The notes under the pieces are model-generated. The model worked only from the letters and a program-made list of their open reading frames with translations. It was not told the origin of the DNA and did not search any database. Positions 8,170 through 18,221 of a DNA stretch of 64,000 bases are shown in pieces. How positions within the stretch are numbered: position 1 is the first letter of the stretch; each line of letters begins with the position of its first letter. A program made the translations under genes and the position numbers. The DNA is from Roseobacter sp. GAI101. Its GTDB lineage: Bacteria; Pseudomonadota; Alphaproteobacteria; Rhodobacterales; Rhodobacteraceae. The DNA lies in NCBI RefSeq assembly GCF_000156335.1, contig NZ_DS999213.1:3431858-3495857 (forward strand), in the 5' to 3' direction.

Positions 8170-9090
8170 TCAGACCTTGAGGTTCGGGATGATCTGTTTT
8201 TTGCGACTCATCACGCCGGGCAGCACGACGGTGTCACCGGTGACTGTCGCGCCAAAGCTTTTTTCGGCAACCGATTTGGTCAGTTCGTTGGGGATCAGCA
8301 TCGTTGCTTCTTCATTCAGGATGTCGACCACGAACAGCAGAACCTGGTCTGCACCGTCTTCCGTCGCGACGCCGGGCATCGCGGCCATCAACGCATCCTT
8401 CCGGTCCAGCACGGTTGCAGGCGATGTGGTTTCCAGAACCGACACGCGGAACTGCTTGCCGCCGACTTCGTATTCCTTGCTGTCCATGCGCAGCAATTCA
8501 GCTTCCGAGAACGACGACACGTCGGATTTCGCGGCGAACATTTTTGCGGCATAATCCGGAATGTCGATGCCCAGATCCTTGGCCAGCGCATGTGCGATCG
8601 CCATGTCTTCCTGCGTCGTGGTCGGGCTGCGGAATTCCAGCGTGTCGGACAGGATGCAGGTCAGCATCGCGCCTTTGATGTTCTCTGGCATCTGCGCCAT
8701 GTCGTCGCCGATCATCTTGTACATGATTGTGGCGGTGCAGGCCAATGGCTCCATGACGATGTGGATCGGGCCTTTGGTTTCAAGGCCGCCGACCAGTTTG
8801 TGGTGGTCGATGATCGCCTTGATGTCGGCGTTGTTGATGTTGTCGGGCAGTTCTGCCGGGTTGTTGGTGTCGACGATCACAACGGGCTGATCCTCTTCGA
8901 CATCAGAGATGATCTGCGGTTTGTCCAGCTTCCAGTGGTCCAGCATGAACAGCGCTTCGGTGTTGGGTTCACCCAGCAGGGCAGGGGCGGCATCGACGCC
9001 TGCAATCTGGTTCAGGTACCAGGCCCAGATGATCGGGCTGCCGGTGCTATCGGTGTCGGGGGATTTATGGCCAAAAACAAGCGTTGTCAT
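8170..9090 (-). CDS. ppaC: Manganese-dependent inorganic pyrophosphatase
   Basis: Hydrolyses pyrophosphate to orthophosphate in the cytosol. The 306-aa protein is a DHH-family (type II) pyrophosphatase: FGHKSPDTDSTGS at about 6-18 gives the first metal ligands, VDTNNP the next, and IIDHHKLVG is the DHH motif. The C-terminal DHHA2 domain ends with VLPGVMSRKKQIIPNL, the family's substrate-binding end. Normal start: the ATG at 9090, producing MTTLVFGHK; the frame is open further upstream but unlike relatives there. The gene stands alone. Confidence 0.95.
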   Translation of the reverse strand: MTTLVFGHKSPDTDSTGSPIIWAWYLNQIAGVDAAPALLGEPNTEALFMLDHWKLDKPQIISDVEEDQPVVIVDTNNPAELPDNINNADIKAIIDHHKLVGGLETKGPIHIVMEPLACTATIMYKMIGDDMAQMPENIKGAMLTCILSDTLEFRSPTTTQEDMAIAHALAKDLGIDIPDYAAKMFAAKSDVSSFSEAELLRMDSKEYEVGGKQFRVSVLETTSPATVLDRKDALMAAMPGVATEDGADQVLLFVVDILNEEATMLIPNELTKSVAEKSFGATVTGDTVVLPGVMSRKKQIIPNLKV

Positions 9091-9221
9091 ATGCGGTATC
9101 CTGCAAAGGGAGTGTTGATTTGCGCGCCTTATAGGGCGCGGTGCGGCACTTGTCACCACCTTGAGCATCGCAGATGTCTTGGGGGTTCTCAGCGCCAATG
9201 AAATGCTGCTAGCAAGGGGTC

Positions 9222-9902
9222 ATGACCAACCCGCGCGAAACCGATCTTTACCAACCCGTCAAATCCTTTCTCGAGGATCAGGGCTATGTCGTGAAGTCGG
9301 AAGTCGGTGCCGCCGATGTGGTGGCGATCCGCGGGACGGAGCCGCCCGTGGTGGTAGAGTTGAAGCTGGGATTTTCACTGGCGTTGTTCCACCAGTGTAT
9401 CGAACGGCTGAAAGTCAGCGATGACGTGTATCTTGCGGTGGCCCACAAGCCGGGCAAACCGTTTTACAAGGCGGTCAAGGCGAATACCGTTTTGGCGCGG
9501 CGGCTTGGGCTGGGGCTGATGACTGTGCGGATCAAGGATGGACTGGTGGCGGTGCATTGCGATCCCGGCCCTTACGCCCCGCGCAAGAACGCCAAGCGCA
9601 AGACATCCTTGTTGCGGGAATTCGCACGTCGTCAGGGGGACCCCAATGATGGCGGGCAGACGCGGGCGGGGCTGGTGACGGCCTACCGTCAGGACGCGCT
9701 GAAACTTGCCATGTATCTGTTCGAGGCCGGTGCCAGCAAAGGGGCCGACGTCGCCCGCGAGACGGACGTGAAGCGGGCGACGGTCATGATGCGACATAAC
9801 CATTATGGGTGGTTTGAAAAAGTTGAAAAAGGCGTATACGGGCTGACACAGGAGGGCGCGCAGGCGGTCGAAACCAGCGCACGCGTCCTTGGGTCCGGCT
9901 GA
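9222..9902 (+). CDS. DUF2161 family protein with a PD-(D/E)XK nuclease-like core
   Basis: A 226-aa protein matching the DUF2161 (COG5482) family, sometimes labelled a phosphodiesterase. The N-terminal third has the order of a PD-(D/E)XK nuclease: a helix ETDLYQPVKSFLEDQG, Glu27, Asp32 in GAADVVAIRG, then Glu46-x-Lys48 in VVVELKLG and Gln58 in LFHQC. The C-terminal part, from about 150, looks like a winged-helix reader (ALKLAMYLFEAG, VKRATVMMRHNHYGWF, GVYGLTQEG). The family assignment is from recognition; nuclease activity is inference. It has no evident partner gene. ATG at 9222 follows AAGGGGTC. Confidence 0.8.
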   Translation: MTNPRETDLYQPVKSFLEDQGYVVKSEVGAADVVAIRGTEPPVVVELKLGFSLALFHQCIERLKVSDDVYLAVAHKPGKPFYKAVKANTVLARRLGLGLMTVRIKDGLVAVHCDPGPYAPRKNAKRKTSLLREFARRQGDPNDGGQTRAGLVTAYRQDALKLAMYLFEAGASKGADVARETDVKRATVMMRHNHYGWFEKVEKGVYGLTQEGAQAVETSARVLGSG

Positions 9903-9949
9903 TATTGGCCGTCAGATCGGTACCCTTAAAGTTTTTCACATGACACTGG

Positions 9950-9978
9950 TTGACTAGGGCAGATGACATCCTTAGCTA
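9950..9978 (+). promoter_or_regulatory. Sigma-70-like promoter of groESL
   Basis: TTGACT at 9950-9955 and TAGCTA at 9973-9978, with a 17-base spacer, just upstream of the CIRCE element. The match to the -35 box is good and to the -10 box moderate. Confidence 0.5.
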
Positions 9979-9985
9979 CAGATCG

Positions 9986-10012
9986 TTAGCACTCGAACCT
10001 GTTGAGTGCTAA
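9986..10012. promoter_or_regulatory. CIRCE element (HrcA operator)
   Basis: TTAGCACTC-N9-GAGTGCTAA, an exact match to the CIRCE consensus with perfect arms and a nine-base spacer. It lies 65 bases upstream of groES and directly after the predicted promoter. In alphaproteobacteria HrcA represses groESL through this site. hrcA itself is not in the window. Confidence 0.97.
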
Positions 10013-10077
10013 CGGCTGCATCCCCGGGGCTGGGGAGCGTGGCTTGGAAGAATAACTTTGAGCTTAAGAGCTGAAAG

Positions 10078-10364
10078 ATGGCATTGAAACCGCTTCACGA
10101 CCGCGTGTTGGTGCGTCGCACGAAAGCGAAGAAAAAACCAAGGGTGGCTTGATCATCCCTGATTCCGCGAAAGAAAAGCCCTCCGAGGGTGAAGTCGTTG
10201 CATGTGGCGAAGGCGCACGCAAAGACAGCGGTGAGCTGATCGAGATGGCTGTAAAGCCCGGTGACAAAATCCTGTTCGGCAAATGGTCCGGCACGGAAGT
10301 CACGCTTGATGGCGAAGAGCTGCTGATGATGAAGGAAAGCGACATCATGGGGATCATCTCCTGA
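10078..10364 (+). pseudogene. groES: groES (10 kDa co-chaperonin) with an apparent one-base frameshift
   Basis: The GroES heptamer caps GroEL. Reading from the ATG at 10078 gives [14 protein letters not shown], then the frame fails and stops after 24 codons. From base 10122 the next frame continues the normal protein: [19 protein letters not shown] through to [10 protein letters not shown] at 10364. The span is 287 bases, exactly one fewer than the 288 needed for the normal 95 residues plus stop. The missing base falls in CGCAC-GAAAGC around 10119-10122, where relatives encode RRTESEEK. Either a base was lost in sequencing or assembly, or the gene is truly broken. The otherwise perfect sequence and intact regulation favour an error. 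Confidence 0.9.
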
Positions 10365-10405
10365 ATTCAGGACGATCCGGGCCTTGCGCCTACATGACAC
10401 GCTGA

Positions 10406-12085
<1,680 letters not shown>

Positions 12086-12125
12086 ATCACGCCGTAGGGT
12101 TTTCGAACCCTTCGCTGAAACACTT

Positions 12126-12157
12126 GGGGGCGCATCTTATCCAGATGCGCCCCTTTT
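12126..12157 (+). terminator. Rho-independent terminator of groESL
   Basis: GGGGCGCATCT-tatcc-AGATGCGCCCC followed by TTTT, 41 bases after the groL stop. The stem is perfect over 11 pairs. Confidence 0.88.
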
Positions 12158-12195
12158 CCATTGGCGCGCACCGTTGCAGTGGCCTAGATAAACCC

Positions 12196-13044
12196 ATGCG
12201 AATTTTCCTTCTGACCGCCCTCGTGATGATCGCCTTTGCCGCGAATTCACTGCTGACGCGCTTTGCCATCATCGGTGGCCATATTGATCCGACCGGCTTT
12301 GCCCTTGTGCGGGTCGGGGCGGGGGCCGCCGTCCTGACCGTTCTTCTTTGGGTGCGCGGCGGGGCGTTGAACCTGCTGCATCGTCAACGTGCCTTGGGGG
12401 CGGTTACCTTGGCGCTCTATATTATCGGCTTTTCACTGGCCTATCTGACCTTGGATGCAGGGCTGGGCGCGCTGATCCTGTTCGGGGTCGTGCAAATTGC
12501 GATGTTCGCTTATGGCGCGGTCTTTGGCAGCCCGCCGACACTCCGCCAGATCACCGGTGCCAGCCTTGCCTTTGCCGGTCTGGCCCTGGTGCTTTGGCCC
12601 GGCGCACAGACACAGGTGAACCCGGCAGGCGCAGCGCTGATGGTGGTCGCCGGTTTGGGCTGGGCGGCCTATACGATCATCGGCAAGGGATCGGCTGACC
12701 CCTTGGCCAATACGGCGGGGAATTTTCTGATCTGCGTGCCAATTGTGGCGTGTCTGCTGCTGGTCCAGACCACGCAGATCACGGCAACGGGCCTGGTGTT
12801 GGGGGCCATCTGCGGCGGGATCACATCGGGGCTAGGCTATGCCTTGTGGTATGCGGTCTTGCCCAGACTGGCGCAATCAACGGCGGCGGTGGTGCAGCTA
12901 TCGGTGCCCGTTATCGCCATCCTTGCCGGCGCGGCCCTGCTGTCAGAGCCGTTAAGTCCCAAGGTCATCCTTGCCACGGTGCTGGTTCTGGGCGGGATCG
13001 GCTTGGCCGTCAGCGCAAGATCAACTCGAGCGGGTCATAGGTGA
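12196..13044 (+). CDS. EamA/DMT superfamily transporter
   Basis: A 282-aa hydrophobic protein with about ten predicted membrane helices in two EamA repeats. The first helix is IFLLTALVMIAFAANSLLTRFA and the second repeat opens with LMVVAGLGWAAYTIIGKGS. Members export amino acids, nucleotides or other metabolites; the substrate cannot be told. I chose the ATG at 12196 because it puts the start directly before the first helix, although the frame is open through the groL terminator. Its 3' end overlaps the convergent Nudix gene by 35 bases. Confidence 0.85.
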   Translation: MRIFLLTALVMIAFAANSLLTRFAIIGGHIDPTGFALVRVGAGAAVLTVLLWVRGGALNLLHRQRALGAVTLALYIIGFSLAYLTLDAGLGALILFGVVQIAMFAYGAVFGSPPTLRQITGASLAFAGLALVLWPGAQTQVNPAGAALMVVAGLGWAAYTIIGKGSADPLANTAGNFLICVPIVACLLLVQTTQITATGLVLGAICGGITSGLGYALWYAVLPRLAQSTAAVVQLSVPVIAILAGAALLSEPLSPKVILATVLVLGGIGLAVSARSTRAGHR

Positions 13045-13498
13045 TACCCGCACCGCCAAATGCCACATCAATCAGCGTATCCGGCTTGACCCGCAAACCT
13101 GCCATCTGATCGCGGGTGACCCAGCGGCGGTCGGTGACGACCCGGTCGACATCCTGCCAGTCCGCGTCGATCAGGGGCGACCCGATGATCCGGCAGTGAA
13201 AATACACATCCACCTGATGAAACCCGCGGTCGGGATCATGAAATTCATTCACCAGACAGGGCAGGCCGACATCGACCCGCAATCCTGTTTCCTCGAACAC
13301 TTCGCGCATCAGGTTGTCATGCAGGGATGCGCCAAGTTCGACCCCGCCGCCGGGCGCGCACATCAGATCGCTTTGCCCGTCAGGATAGGCATTCACCAAC
13401 AGCAGGCGGTCTTGGTGCAGGATCACCGCGCGCACCGCCAGTCTTGGGCTGTTTGGGGCCATTTGCGAAACTTTCCATTCCAGATATCGCCAAACCAT
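13010..13498 (-). CDS. Nudix hydrolase
   Basis: A 162-aa Nudix protein that probably hydrolyses a nucleoside diphosphate derivative. The Nudix box runs from GGGVELGA to REVFEETGL at about 49-72. The catalytic REVFEE part is intact, but the first conserved glutamate (Gx5E) is alanine. APGGG before it and WVTRDQMAGL in the C-terminal part are usual. It is tail-to-tail with the EamA gene, overlapping 35 bases. The substrate is unknown. Confidence 0.87.
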   Translation of the reverse strand: MVWRYLEWKVSQMAPNSPRLAVRAVILHQDRLLLVNAYPDGQSDLMCAPGGGVELGASLHDNLMREVFEETGLRVDVGLPCLVNEFHDPDRGFHQVDVYFHCRIIGSPLIDADWQDVDRVVTDRRWVTRDQMAGLRVKPDTLIDVAFGGAGITYDPLELILR

Positions 13499-13533
13499 TT
13501 CACACCACGGGATTTCAGTCTATCTGATCGTTC

Positions 13534-14343
13534 ATGAAAACACGATTTGCCCCGCTGATCTTCCTGTTGGCCATCTCAGGCCAGGCGACCGCGCAACCGA
13601 CCCTGGAAAATGCAGGCGTCGGGCGCTGCGTGGTGCTGTTGCACGGGTTGGCGCGCACCGAAACATCCTTTGCGGTGATGGAGGCAGCGCTCGAGACCGA
13701 GGGCTATAAAATCGTCCGCCCCGGTTACCCCTCGACAGAGGCTCCGGTCGAGGCATTGACCCGCCAAACCCTGCCCGACGCCGTCGCAGCCTGCGGGACA
13801 GACAAGGTCGACTTCGTGACCCATTCCATGGGCGGCATCCTCTTGCGCCAATGGGTGGCCGAAGAGGGGGATGCCCGCGTCGGCCGTGTCGTGATGTTGG
13901 CACCCCCAAATCAAGGCAGCGAGGTGGTCGATGCCTTGGGGGATTTCCCCGGGTTCGACTGGCTGAACGGCCCTGCGGGTGCGCAGATGGGGACAGGGGC
14001 GGATTCGTTGCCGCGCAAGCTGCCGCCGGTGACCTTCGATCTTGGTGTGATTGCAGGCACGCAGTCGCTGAATCCTTATTTCTCTTCTCTTTTGCCGGGA
14101 CGTGACGATGGCAAGGTTTCGGTGAAATCGACAAGGGTGAAGGGCATGCGTGACTTCTTGATGCTGCCTGTGACCCATACTTTCATGATGCTGAACCCCA
14201 CGGTGATCGCCCAGACCATGGCCTATCTGAACACTGGAAAGTTTGACCGTTCGTTGACCTTTGTGGACGCCGTTCTTGATTCCATCGGCTGCCCCACGGG
14301 GGATTGCCTGCCGGGTGCGGAGGATGACAATGCTAAGCCTTGA
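13534..14343 (+). CDS. Secreted or periplasmic alpha/beta hydrolase (lipase-like)
   Basis: A 269-aa protein with a Sec signal peptide ([20 protein letters not shown], likely cut near residue 20). It has an oxyanion motif VVLLHGLAR, the nucleophile elbow THSMGG, and [13 protein letters not shown], as in triacylglycerol lipases and PGAP1-like hydrolases. The catalytic histidine is probably in VTHTFMM. Two cysteines near the end (GCPTGDC) may form a disulfide. Its last 14 bases overlap phnM. Confidence 0.8.
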   Translation: MKTRFAPLIFLLAISGQATAQPTLENAGVGRCVVLLHGLARTETSFAVMEAALETEGYKIVRPGYPSTEAPVEALTRQTLPDAVAACGTDKVDFVTHSMGGILLRQWVAEEGDARVGRVVMLAPPNQGSEVVDALGDFPGFDWLNGPAGAQMGTGADSLPRKLPPVTFDLGVIAGTQSLNPYFSSLLPGRDDGKVSVKSTRVKGMRDFLMLPVTHTFMMLNPTVIAQTMAYLNTGKFDRSLTFVDAVLDSIGCPTGDCLPGAEDDNAKP

Positions 14344-15472
14344 TTTAACCGGTGCGCAGGTCTTGGGCCAAGGCGGGCTGGACCGGCGCGCGCTGTCCAT
14401 TGCCGAGGGTATGATCGTCGACGCGCCGCAAAAACGCGCGGTCGATCTGGGCGGTTACATGATCCTGCCGGGCATTGTCGATGTGCATGGCGACGGGTTC
14501 GAACGTCATCTGGCCCCGCGTCGCGGCGCGATGAAGACGCTCTCGGAAGGGTTGGTCGCTGCCGAGGCTGAATTGGCCGCCAACGGCATCACCACCGCCG
14601 TGCTGGCGCAATTCGTCAGTTGGGAAGGCGGTTTGCGCGGGCCAGAATTTGCGAAACAGGTGTTTGAAGCGATGCGCGCCACGGCCCCCGGATTGGTGAC
14701 CGACCTGCGCGGGCAATTGCGTTTCGAGACACACATGCTTGATCTGCACGAGCAAATCCCCGGTCTGCTGGCAGATTGGGGGCTGTCGTATATCGTATTC
14801 AACGACCATCTCCCCCACGCGCGGCTGGCTGAAGGGCGCGTGCCGAAACGTATGGTAGCCCAAGCGTTAAAGGCGGGGCGTAATCCGGATGCGCATTTGA
14901 AACTGATGCAGGAGCTGCATGGTCAAAGTGCTGATGTGCCTGCGGCCCTGGACGCGCTTTGTGCGACCCTCGCGGCGCAAGGCGTACAGATGGGCAGCCA
15001 TGATGACACAACGGCCGACGGGCGTGCAGCATGGCGCGCGCGCGGCGTGATGGTCGCGGAATTCCCCGAAACGCTCGCGGCTGCCGAGGCTGCAACGGCG
15101 GCCGGTGATCTCGTTGTGCTGGGATCGCCGAACGTGGTTCGGGGCGGGTCGCATAACGGGAATGTTTCAGCGGTCGATCTGATCATGATGGGGGTCGGTG
15201 CGGCCTTGGCGTCGGATTACCACTATCCGTCGCCACGGCGTGCGGCATTCATGCTGGCCGACAGCGGGGTTTTGCCGCTGGCCGATGCATGGCGGCTGGT
15301 GTCAGCAGGGCCTGCCGCCGTTCTGGGGCTTGCCGATCGCGGCGATTTGTTGCCCGACATGCGTGCCGATCTGGTGGTTCTGGATGCAAAGACGCGCCGC
15401 GTCGCCATGACGATGGCAGGCGGGCGCGTCAGCTATATGTCAGGCGATATTGCGCTGCGCTTTACCGCTTGA
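14330..15472 (+). CDS. phnM: Alpha-D-ribose 1-methylphosphonate 5-triphosphate diphosphatase (PhnM)
   Basis: An amidohydrolase-superfamily enzyme that in the C-P lyase pathway removes pyrophosphate from ribose 1-methylphosphonate 5-triphosphate. The 381-aa protein has [21 protein letters not shown] (metal ligands in DVHGD), a central HDD in [11 protein letters not shown], and SDYHYPSP near the end. Length matches known PhnM. I chose the ATG at 14330, with GGAGG six bases upstream; an ATG at 14324 is possible. No other phn genes are in the window, so it may act with a C-P lyase cluster elsewhere or on another substrate. Confidence 0.85.
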   Translation: MLSLDLTGAQVLGQGGLDRRALSIAEGMIVDAPQKRAVDLGGYMILPGIVDVHGDGFERHLAPRRGAMKTLSEGLVAAEAELAANGITTAVLAQFVSWEGGLRGPEFAKQVFEAMRATAPGLVTDLRGQLRFETHMLDLHEQIPGLLADWGLSYIVFNDHLPHARLAEGRVPKRMVAQALKAGRNPDAHLKLMQELHGQSADVPAALDALCATLAAQGVQMGSHDDTTADGRAAWRARGVMVAEFPETLAAAEAATAAGDLVVLGSPNVVRGGSHNGNVSAVDLIMMGVGAALASDYHYPSPRRAAFMLADSGVLPLADAWRLVSAGPAAVLGLADRGDLLPDMRADLVVLDAKTRRVAMTMAGGRVSYMSGDIALRFTA

Positions 15473-16529
15473 TGATATTGACGTGGCCCATCTTGCGGCC
15501 CGCCTTGACGTCCGCCTTGCCATAAAGATGCAAGGCCGTGTCACGCTGTTTGGCCAGCGCCGGAACACGGTCCATATCGTCGCCGATCAGGTTTTCCATA
15601 ACCACATCCGCATAACGGCTGCCGTCGCCCAAGGGCCAGCCGGTGATCGCCCGGATGTGCTGTTCGAACTGGTCGACTGTACAGCCGTTTTGCGTCCAAT
15701 GGCCCGAGTTGTGCACGCGCGGCGCGATTTCATTGACGATAAAACCTTGCGGCGTCACGAAAAGCTCGACCCCGAGCACACCGACATAGTCCAGCGCGTT
15801 CAATATCTTGGCGGCCAGCAACACGGCATCGGTGCGCTGCGCTGCGCTGAGGCGGGCAGGGACGGTGGTTGTGTGCAAAATCCCGTCGCGGTGCACATTT
15901 TCGCCGGGATCGAAACACGCTACATCGCCCGACGCACTGCGCGCGGCAATCACGGAAACCTCGATCGAGAAATCAACAAAGCCTTCCAGCACGGCAGGGC
16001 TGCCGGCCATATCGGCCCAGGCCGTCGCCGCATCATCGACACTGCGCAGGCGGGACTGTCCCTTGCCATCATAGCCGAAACGGCGGGTCTTCAGGATAGA
16101 GGGGGCCCCGATGGTCTGCATCGCCGCCTTAAGATCGGCGGCATTGGCGATGTCGGCAAAGGGGGCGACGTTCAGGCCCAACCCCTCAAGAAAGGTTTTT
16201 TCGGTCAGGCGGTCCTGGCTGGTGCGCAGCGCCTCGCGGTTTGGGTGGATCGGCGTGATGGCTTCGATCACATCCAGCGCATCGGTGGGGATGTTCTCGA
16301 ATTCGAACGTGACGATATCGACGGCTTTGGCAAAGGCGGTTAGCGCCGCCACATCGTCATAGGCTGCGGTGGTCACCGCGTGGGCAACATCTGCGGCGGG
16401 CGGGTTTGCACCGGGTTCAAAGATATGGGTGCGAAAGCCAAGGCGTGCCGCGGCGACCGACAGCATGCGCCCCAACTGGCCGCCGCCCAGAATACCGATG
16501 ATGGCCCCGGTGGGAAGTGGATCAGTCAT
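15462..16529 (-). CDS. purK: 5-(Carboxyamino)imidazole ribonucleotide synthase
   Basis: ATP-grasp enzyme that carboxylates AIR to N5-CAIR in purine synthesis. The 355-aa protein starts with the nucleotide-fold [15 protein letters not shown], and has [12 protein letters not shown] and EISVIAAR of the ATP-grasp, ending with [18 protein letters not shown]. It overlaps purE by eight bases and follows it in the same direction. It converges on phnM with an 11-base overlap. Confidence 0.96.
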   Translation of the reverse strand: MTDPLPTGAIIGILGGGQLGRMLSVAAARLGFRTHIFEPGANPPAADVAHAVTTAAYDDVAALTAFAKAVDIVTFEFENIPTDALDVIEAITPIHPNREALRTSQDRLTEKTFLEGLGLNVAPFADIANAADLKAAMQTIGAPSILKTRRFGYDGKGQSRLRSVDDAATAWADMAGSPAVLEGFVDFSIEVSVIAARSASGDVACFDPGENVHRDGILHTTTVPARLSAAQRTDAVLLAAKILNALDYVGVLGVELFVTPQGFIVNEIAPRVHNSGHWTQNGCTVDQFEQHIRAITGWPLGDGSRYADVVMENLIGDDMDRVPALAKQRDTALHLYGKADVKAGRKMGHVNIIKR

Positions 16530-17010
16530 CAGAAGGCTCCTGCGGGATGGAGGCGCTCAGTGCGGCGCGCCAGTCGTCCAGACGTTTTGCAAGGGCAGCG
16601 TCTTGCAGGGCCAGAATACCCGCCGCCATCAAGGCAGCGTTGGCGGCACCCGCCGCGCCGATTGCCATGGTCGCAACGGGAAAGCCGCGGGGCATTTGCA
16701 AAATGGAATAAAGCGAATCGACCCCTGACAGCGCCTTGGTCTGGACCGGCACGCCGATCACCGGCACGCGGGTCTTGGACGCCATCATGCCGGGCAGATG
16801 CGCGGCCCCGCCGGCACCGGCAATGATCACCTGCAAGCCGCGATCCACGGCCGTCTTGCCATAGTCCCACAGCCGGTCGGGTGTGCGGTGGGCGGACACG
16901 ATCTTGGCCTCGTAGGCGATGCCCAGTTCATCCAGCAGGGTTGCTGCCTCGCGCATGGTGCTCCAGTCAGATTGGGAACCCATAATAATGCCGACGGGGG
17001 GATTTTCCAT
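16522..17010 (-). CDS. purE: 5-(Carboxyamino)imidazole ribonucleotide mutase
   Basis: Moves the carboxylate of N5-CAIR to give CAIR, the step after PurK. The 162-aa class I PurE has [13 protein letters not shown] at about 8-20, SAHRTPDRL, and [12 protein letters not shown], the phosphate and carboxylate-handling motifs. It is the first gene of the purEK pair. The upstream gap of 82 bases to the DUF465 gene is short and may hold the promoter (CACTATAG near 17048). Confidence 0.97.
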   Translation of the reverse strand: MENPPVGIIMGSQSDWSTMREAATLLDELGIAYEAKIVSAHRTPDRLWDYGKTAVDRGLQVIIAGAGGAAHLPGMMASKTRVPVIGVPVQTKALSGVDSLYSILQMPRGFPVATMAIGAAGAANAALMAAGILALQDAALAKRLDDWRAALSASIPQEPSDD

Positions 17011-17092
17011 TGAGGGGAAGCCTTTGTAAGATCGCGTTTAAAGCGCGCACTATAGCCATCATGGATGGGGTGGCAATCCGCGGTTGCGGCAC

Positions 17093-17317
17093 TTAGGCGG
17101 TAATATCAGGGGTCAGACGATCTTCGATCTGGGCAATCAGGTCTTTCAACCGCAATTTACGCTTTTTCCAGCGCTGCAGGGTCAGTTGATCACCGGTGCC
17201 TTTTTCCGCCAGCGCATGGATTGCTTCGTCAAGATCACGGTGTTCGCGGCGGAATACTTCAAGCTCCACGCGCAACACGTCATCGTTTTTCATCGACAGG
17301 TCAGAGGGGGCGTTCAT
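17093..17317 (-). CDS. DUF465 (YdcH/GspD-like) small coiled-coil protein
   Basis: A 74-aa protein that is largely one charged helical hairpin: VFRREHRDLDEAIHAL followed by LQRWKKRKLRLKDLIAQIEDRL. This is the DUF465 pattern. The function is unknown. It stands between purE and the Hsp20 gene and is transcribed on the minus strand, possibly with purEK. Confidence 0.85.
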   Translation of the reverse strand: MNAPSDLSMKNDDVLRVELEVFRREHRDLDEAIHALAEKGTGDQLTLQRWKKRKLRLKDLIAQIEDRLTPDITA

Positions 17318-17384
17318 AAGGCTTGCTGATTCTTTCGCTACTTAGGACTGTTAACATAAGCGTTAGCCTTTCGTTGGCATAGCC

Positions 17385-17413
17385 CTTGCGTCTGACACGA
17401 CTGCTCCCCATAT
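17385..17413 (+). promoter_or_regulatory. Sigma-32 (RpoH)-like heat-shock promoter of hsp20
   Basis: CTTGCG at 17385-17390 and CCCCATAT at 17406-17413, separated by 15 bases and lying 69 bases before the hsp20 start. This follows the CTTG...CCCCATnT form of heat-shock promoters, with an exact -10. A sigma-70-like TTGACA follows at 17414, so dual use is possible. Confidence 0.6.
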
Positions 17414-17481
17414 TTGACACAGAGGTCGCCAATACTGGGGCCAACACGATTGACTGTCGCTTGGTTTAAAGGACGTGTCTT

Positions 17482-17898
17482 ATGACGAAATTAACGCTGG
17501 CTTCTTATCCCCATATGTTGGGATTCGAGCAACTAGAGCAAGTGCTGGAACGCAGCGCGAAGGCCGGTAACGAAGGTTATCCGCCGTTCAACATCGAACA
17601 GACGTCGGATTACAGCTATCTGATCACACTTGCGGTTGCGGGCTTCGCCGAAGAAGACCTCGCGATTACGGTGGAAGATCGCCAGCTTGTGATTCGCGGC
17701 AGGCAGGCCGAAGGTCAGGACGGGCGGATTTTTCTGCACCGCGGGATTGCGGCGCGCCAGTTCCAACGGTCCTTTGTCTTGGCGGATGGTGTCGAAGTGG
17801 GCGAAGCCTTGATGGAAAACGGTCTGCTGCATGTGGACCTGACCCGCGCCAAGCCGGAAAAAGTAGTGCAGACGATTAAAATCAGAAAAGGGGAATAA
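17482..17898 (+). CDS. Small heat shock protein, Hsp20 family (IbpA-like)
   Basis: ATP-independent holdase that keeps unfolded proteins soluble. The 138-aa protein has an N-terminal arm with FEQLEQVLERS, the FNIEQTSDYSYLITLAVAGF start of the alpha-crystallin domain at about 34-53, and its closing ENGLLHVDLTRAKPE. The C-terminal IKIRKG matches the I-x-I anchor. A sigma-32-like promoter lies upstream. It is followed after one base by the DUF1150 gene, a common pairing in Rhodobacterales. Confidence 0.93.
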   Translation: MTKLTLASYPHMLGFEQLEQVLERSAKAGNEGYPPFNIEQTSDYSYLITLAVAGFAEEDLAITVEDRQLVIRGRQAEGQDGRIFLHRGIAARQFQRSFVLADGVEVGEALMENGLLHVDLTRAKPEKVVQTIKIRKGE

Positions 17899-17899
17899 G

Positions 17900-18118
17900 A
17901 TGCATAACGAAGATACTCATATTCAGGACCGGACGGTTTACGTGAAGATGATCGCTGTCTCTGATCTGCCCCGCGAAGTGCGTGATCAGGCCGAAGGGCT
18001 GGAACAGCTTTATGCGGTTCACGATGCCGAAGGGCAGCAGTTGGCGCTGGTGGGTGACCGCAAGCTGGCGTTCAGCTTGGCGCGGGATCATGACTATGCG
18101 CCTGTGATGGCGCACTAA
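17900..18118 (+). CDS. DUF1150 family protein
   Basis: A 72-aa protein of the DUF1150 family, recognised from YVKMIAVSDLPREV, LYAVHDAEGQQLALV and the end FSLARDHDYAPVMAH. Function unknown. It starts one base after the hsp20 stop, shares its transcript, and is closed by the terminator at 18145, so it is probably heat induced. Its constant pairing with Hsp20 suggests a stress-linked role. Confidence 0.9.
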   Translation: MHNEDTHIQDRTVYVKMIAVSDLPREVRDQAEGLEQLYAVHDAEGQQLALVGDRKLAFSLARDHDYAPVMAH

Positions 18119-18144
18119 ACCCACTCATGCTTGTTTGATTTTGG

Positions 18145-18172
18145 AAGGCCGCGCGAGAGTGCGGCCTTTTCT
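18145..18172 (+). terminator. Rho-independent terminator of hsp20-DUF1150
   Basis: AAGGCCGC-gcgagagt-GCGGCCTT followed by TT and a C-TATT stretch, 26 bases after the DUF1150 stop. Confidence 0.8.
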
Positions 18173-18221
18173 ATTGAAAGGGTCGGCGCTAGACCCTTGG
18201 TGAACAAGAAAAGGTGCCCGC

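Noticed and set aside
13010..13498. Inactive Nudix protein because of the E-to-A change in the first part of the box
   Set aside because: The residue lost is the early Gx5E glutamate; the catalytic REVFEE glutamates are present, so loss of activity cannot be claimed.
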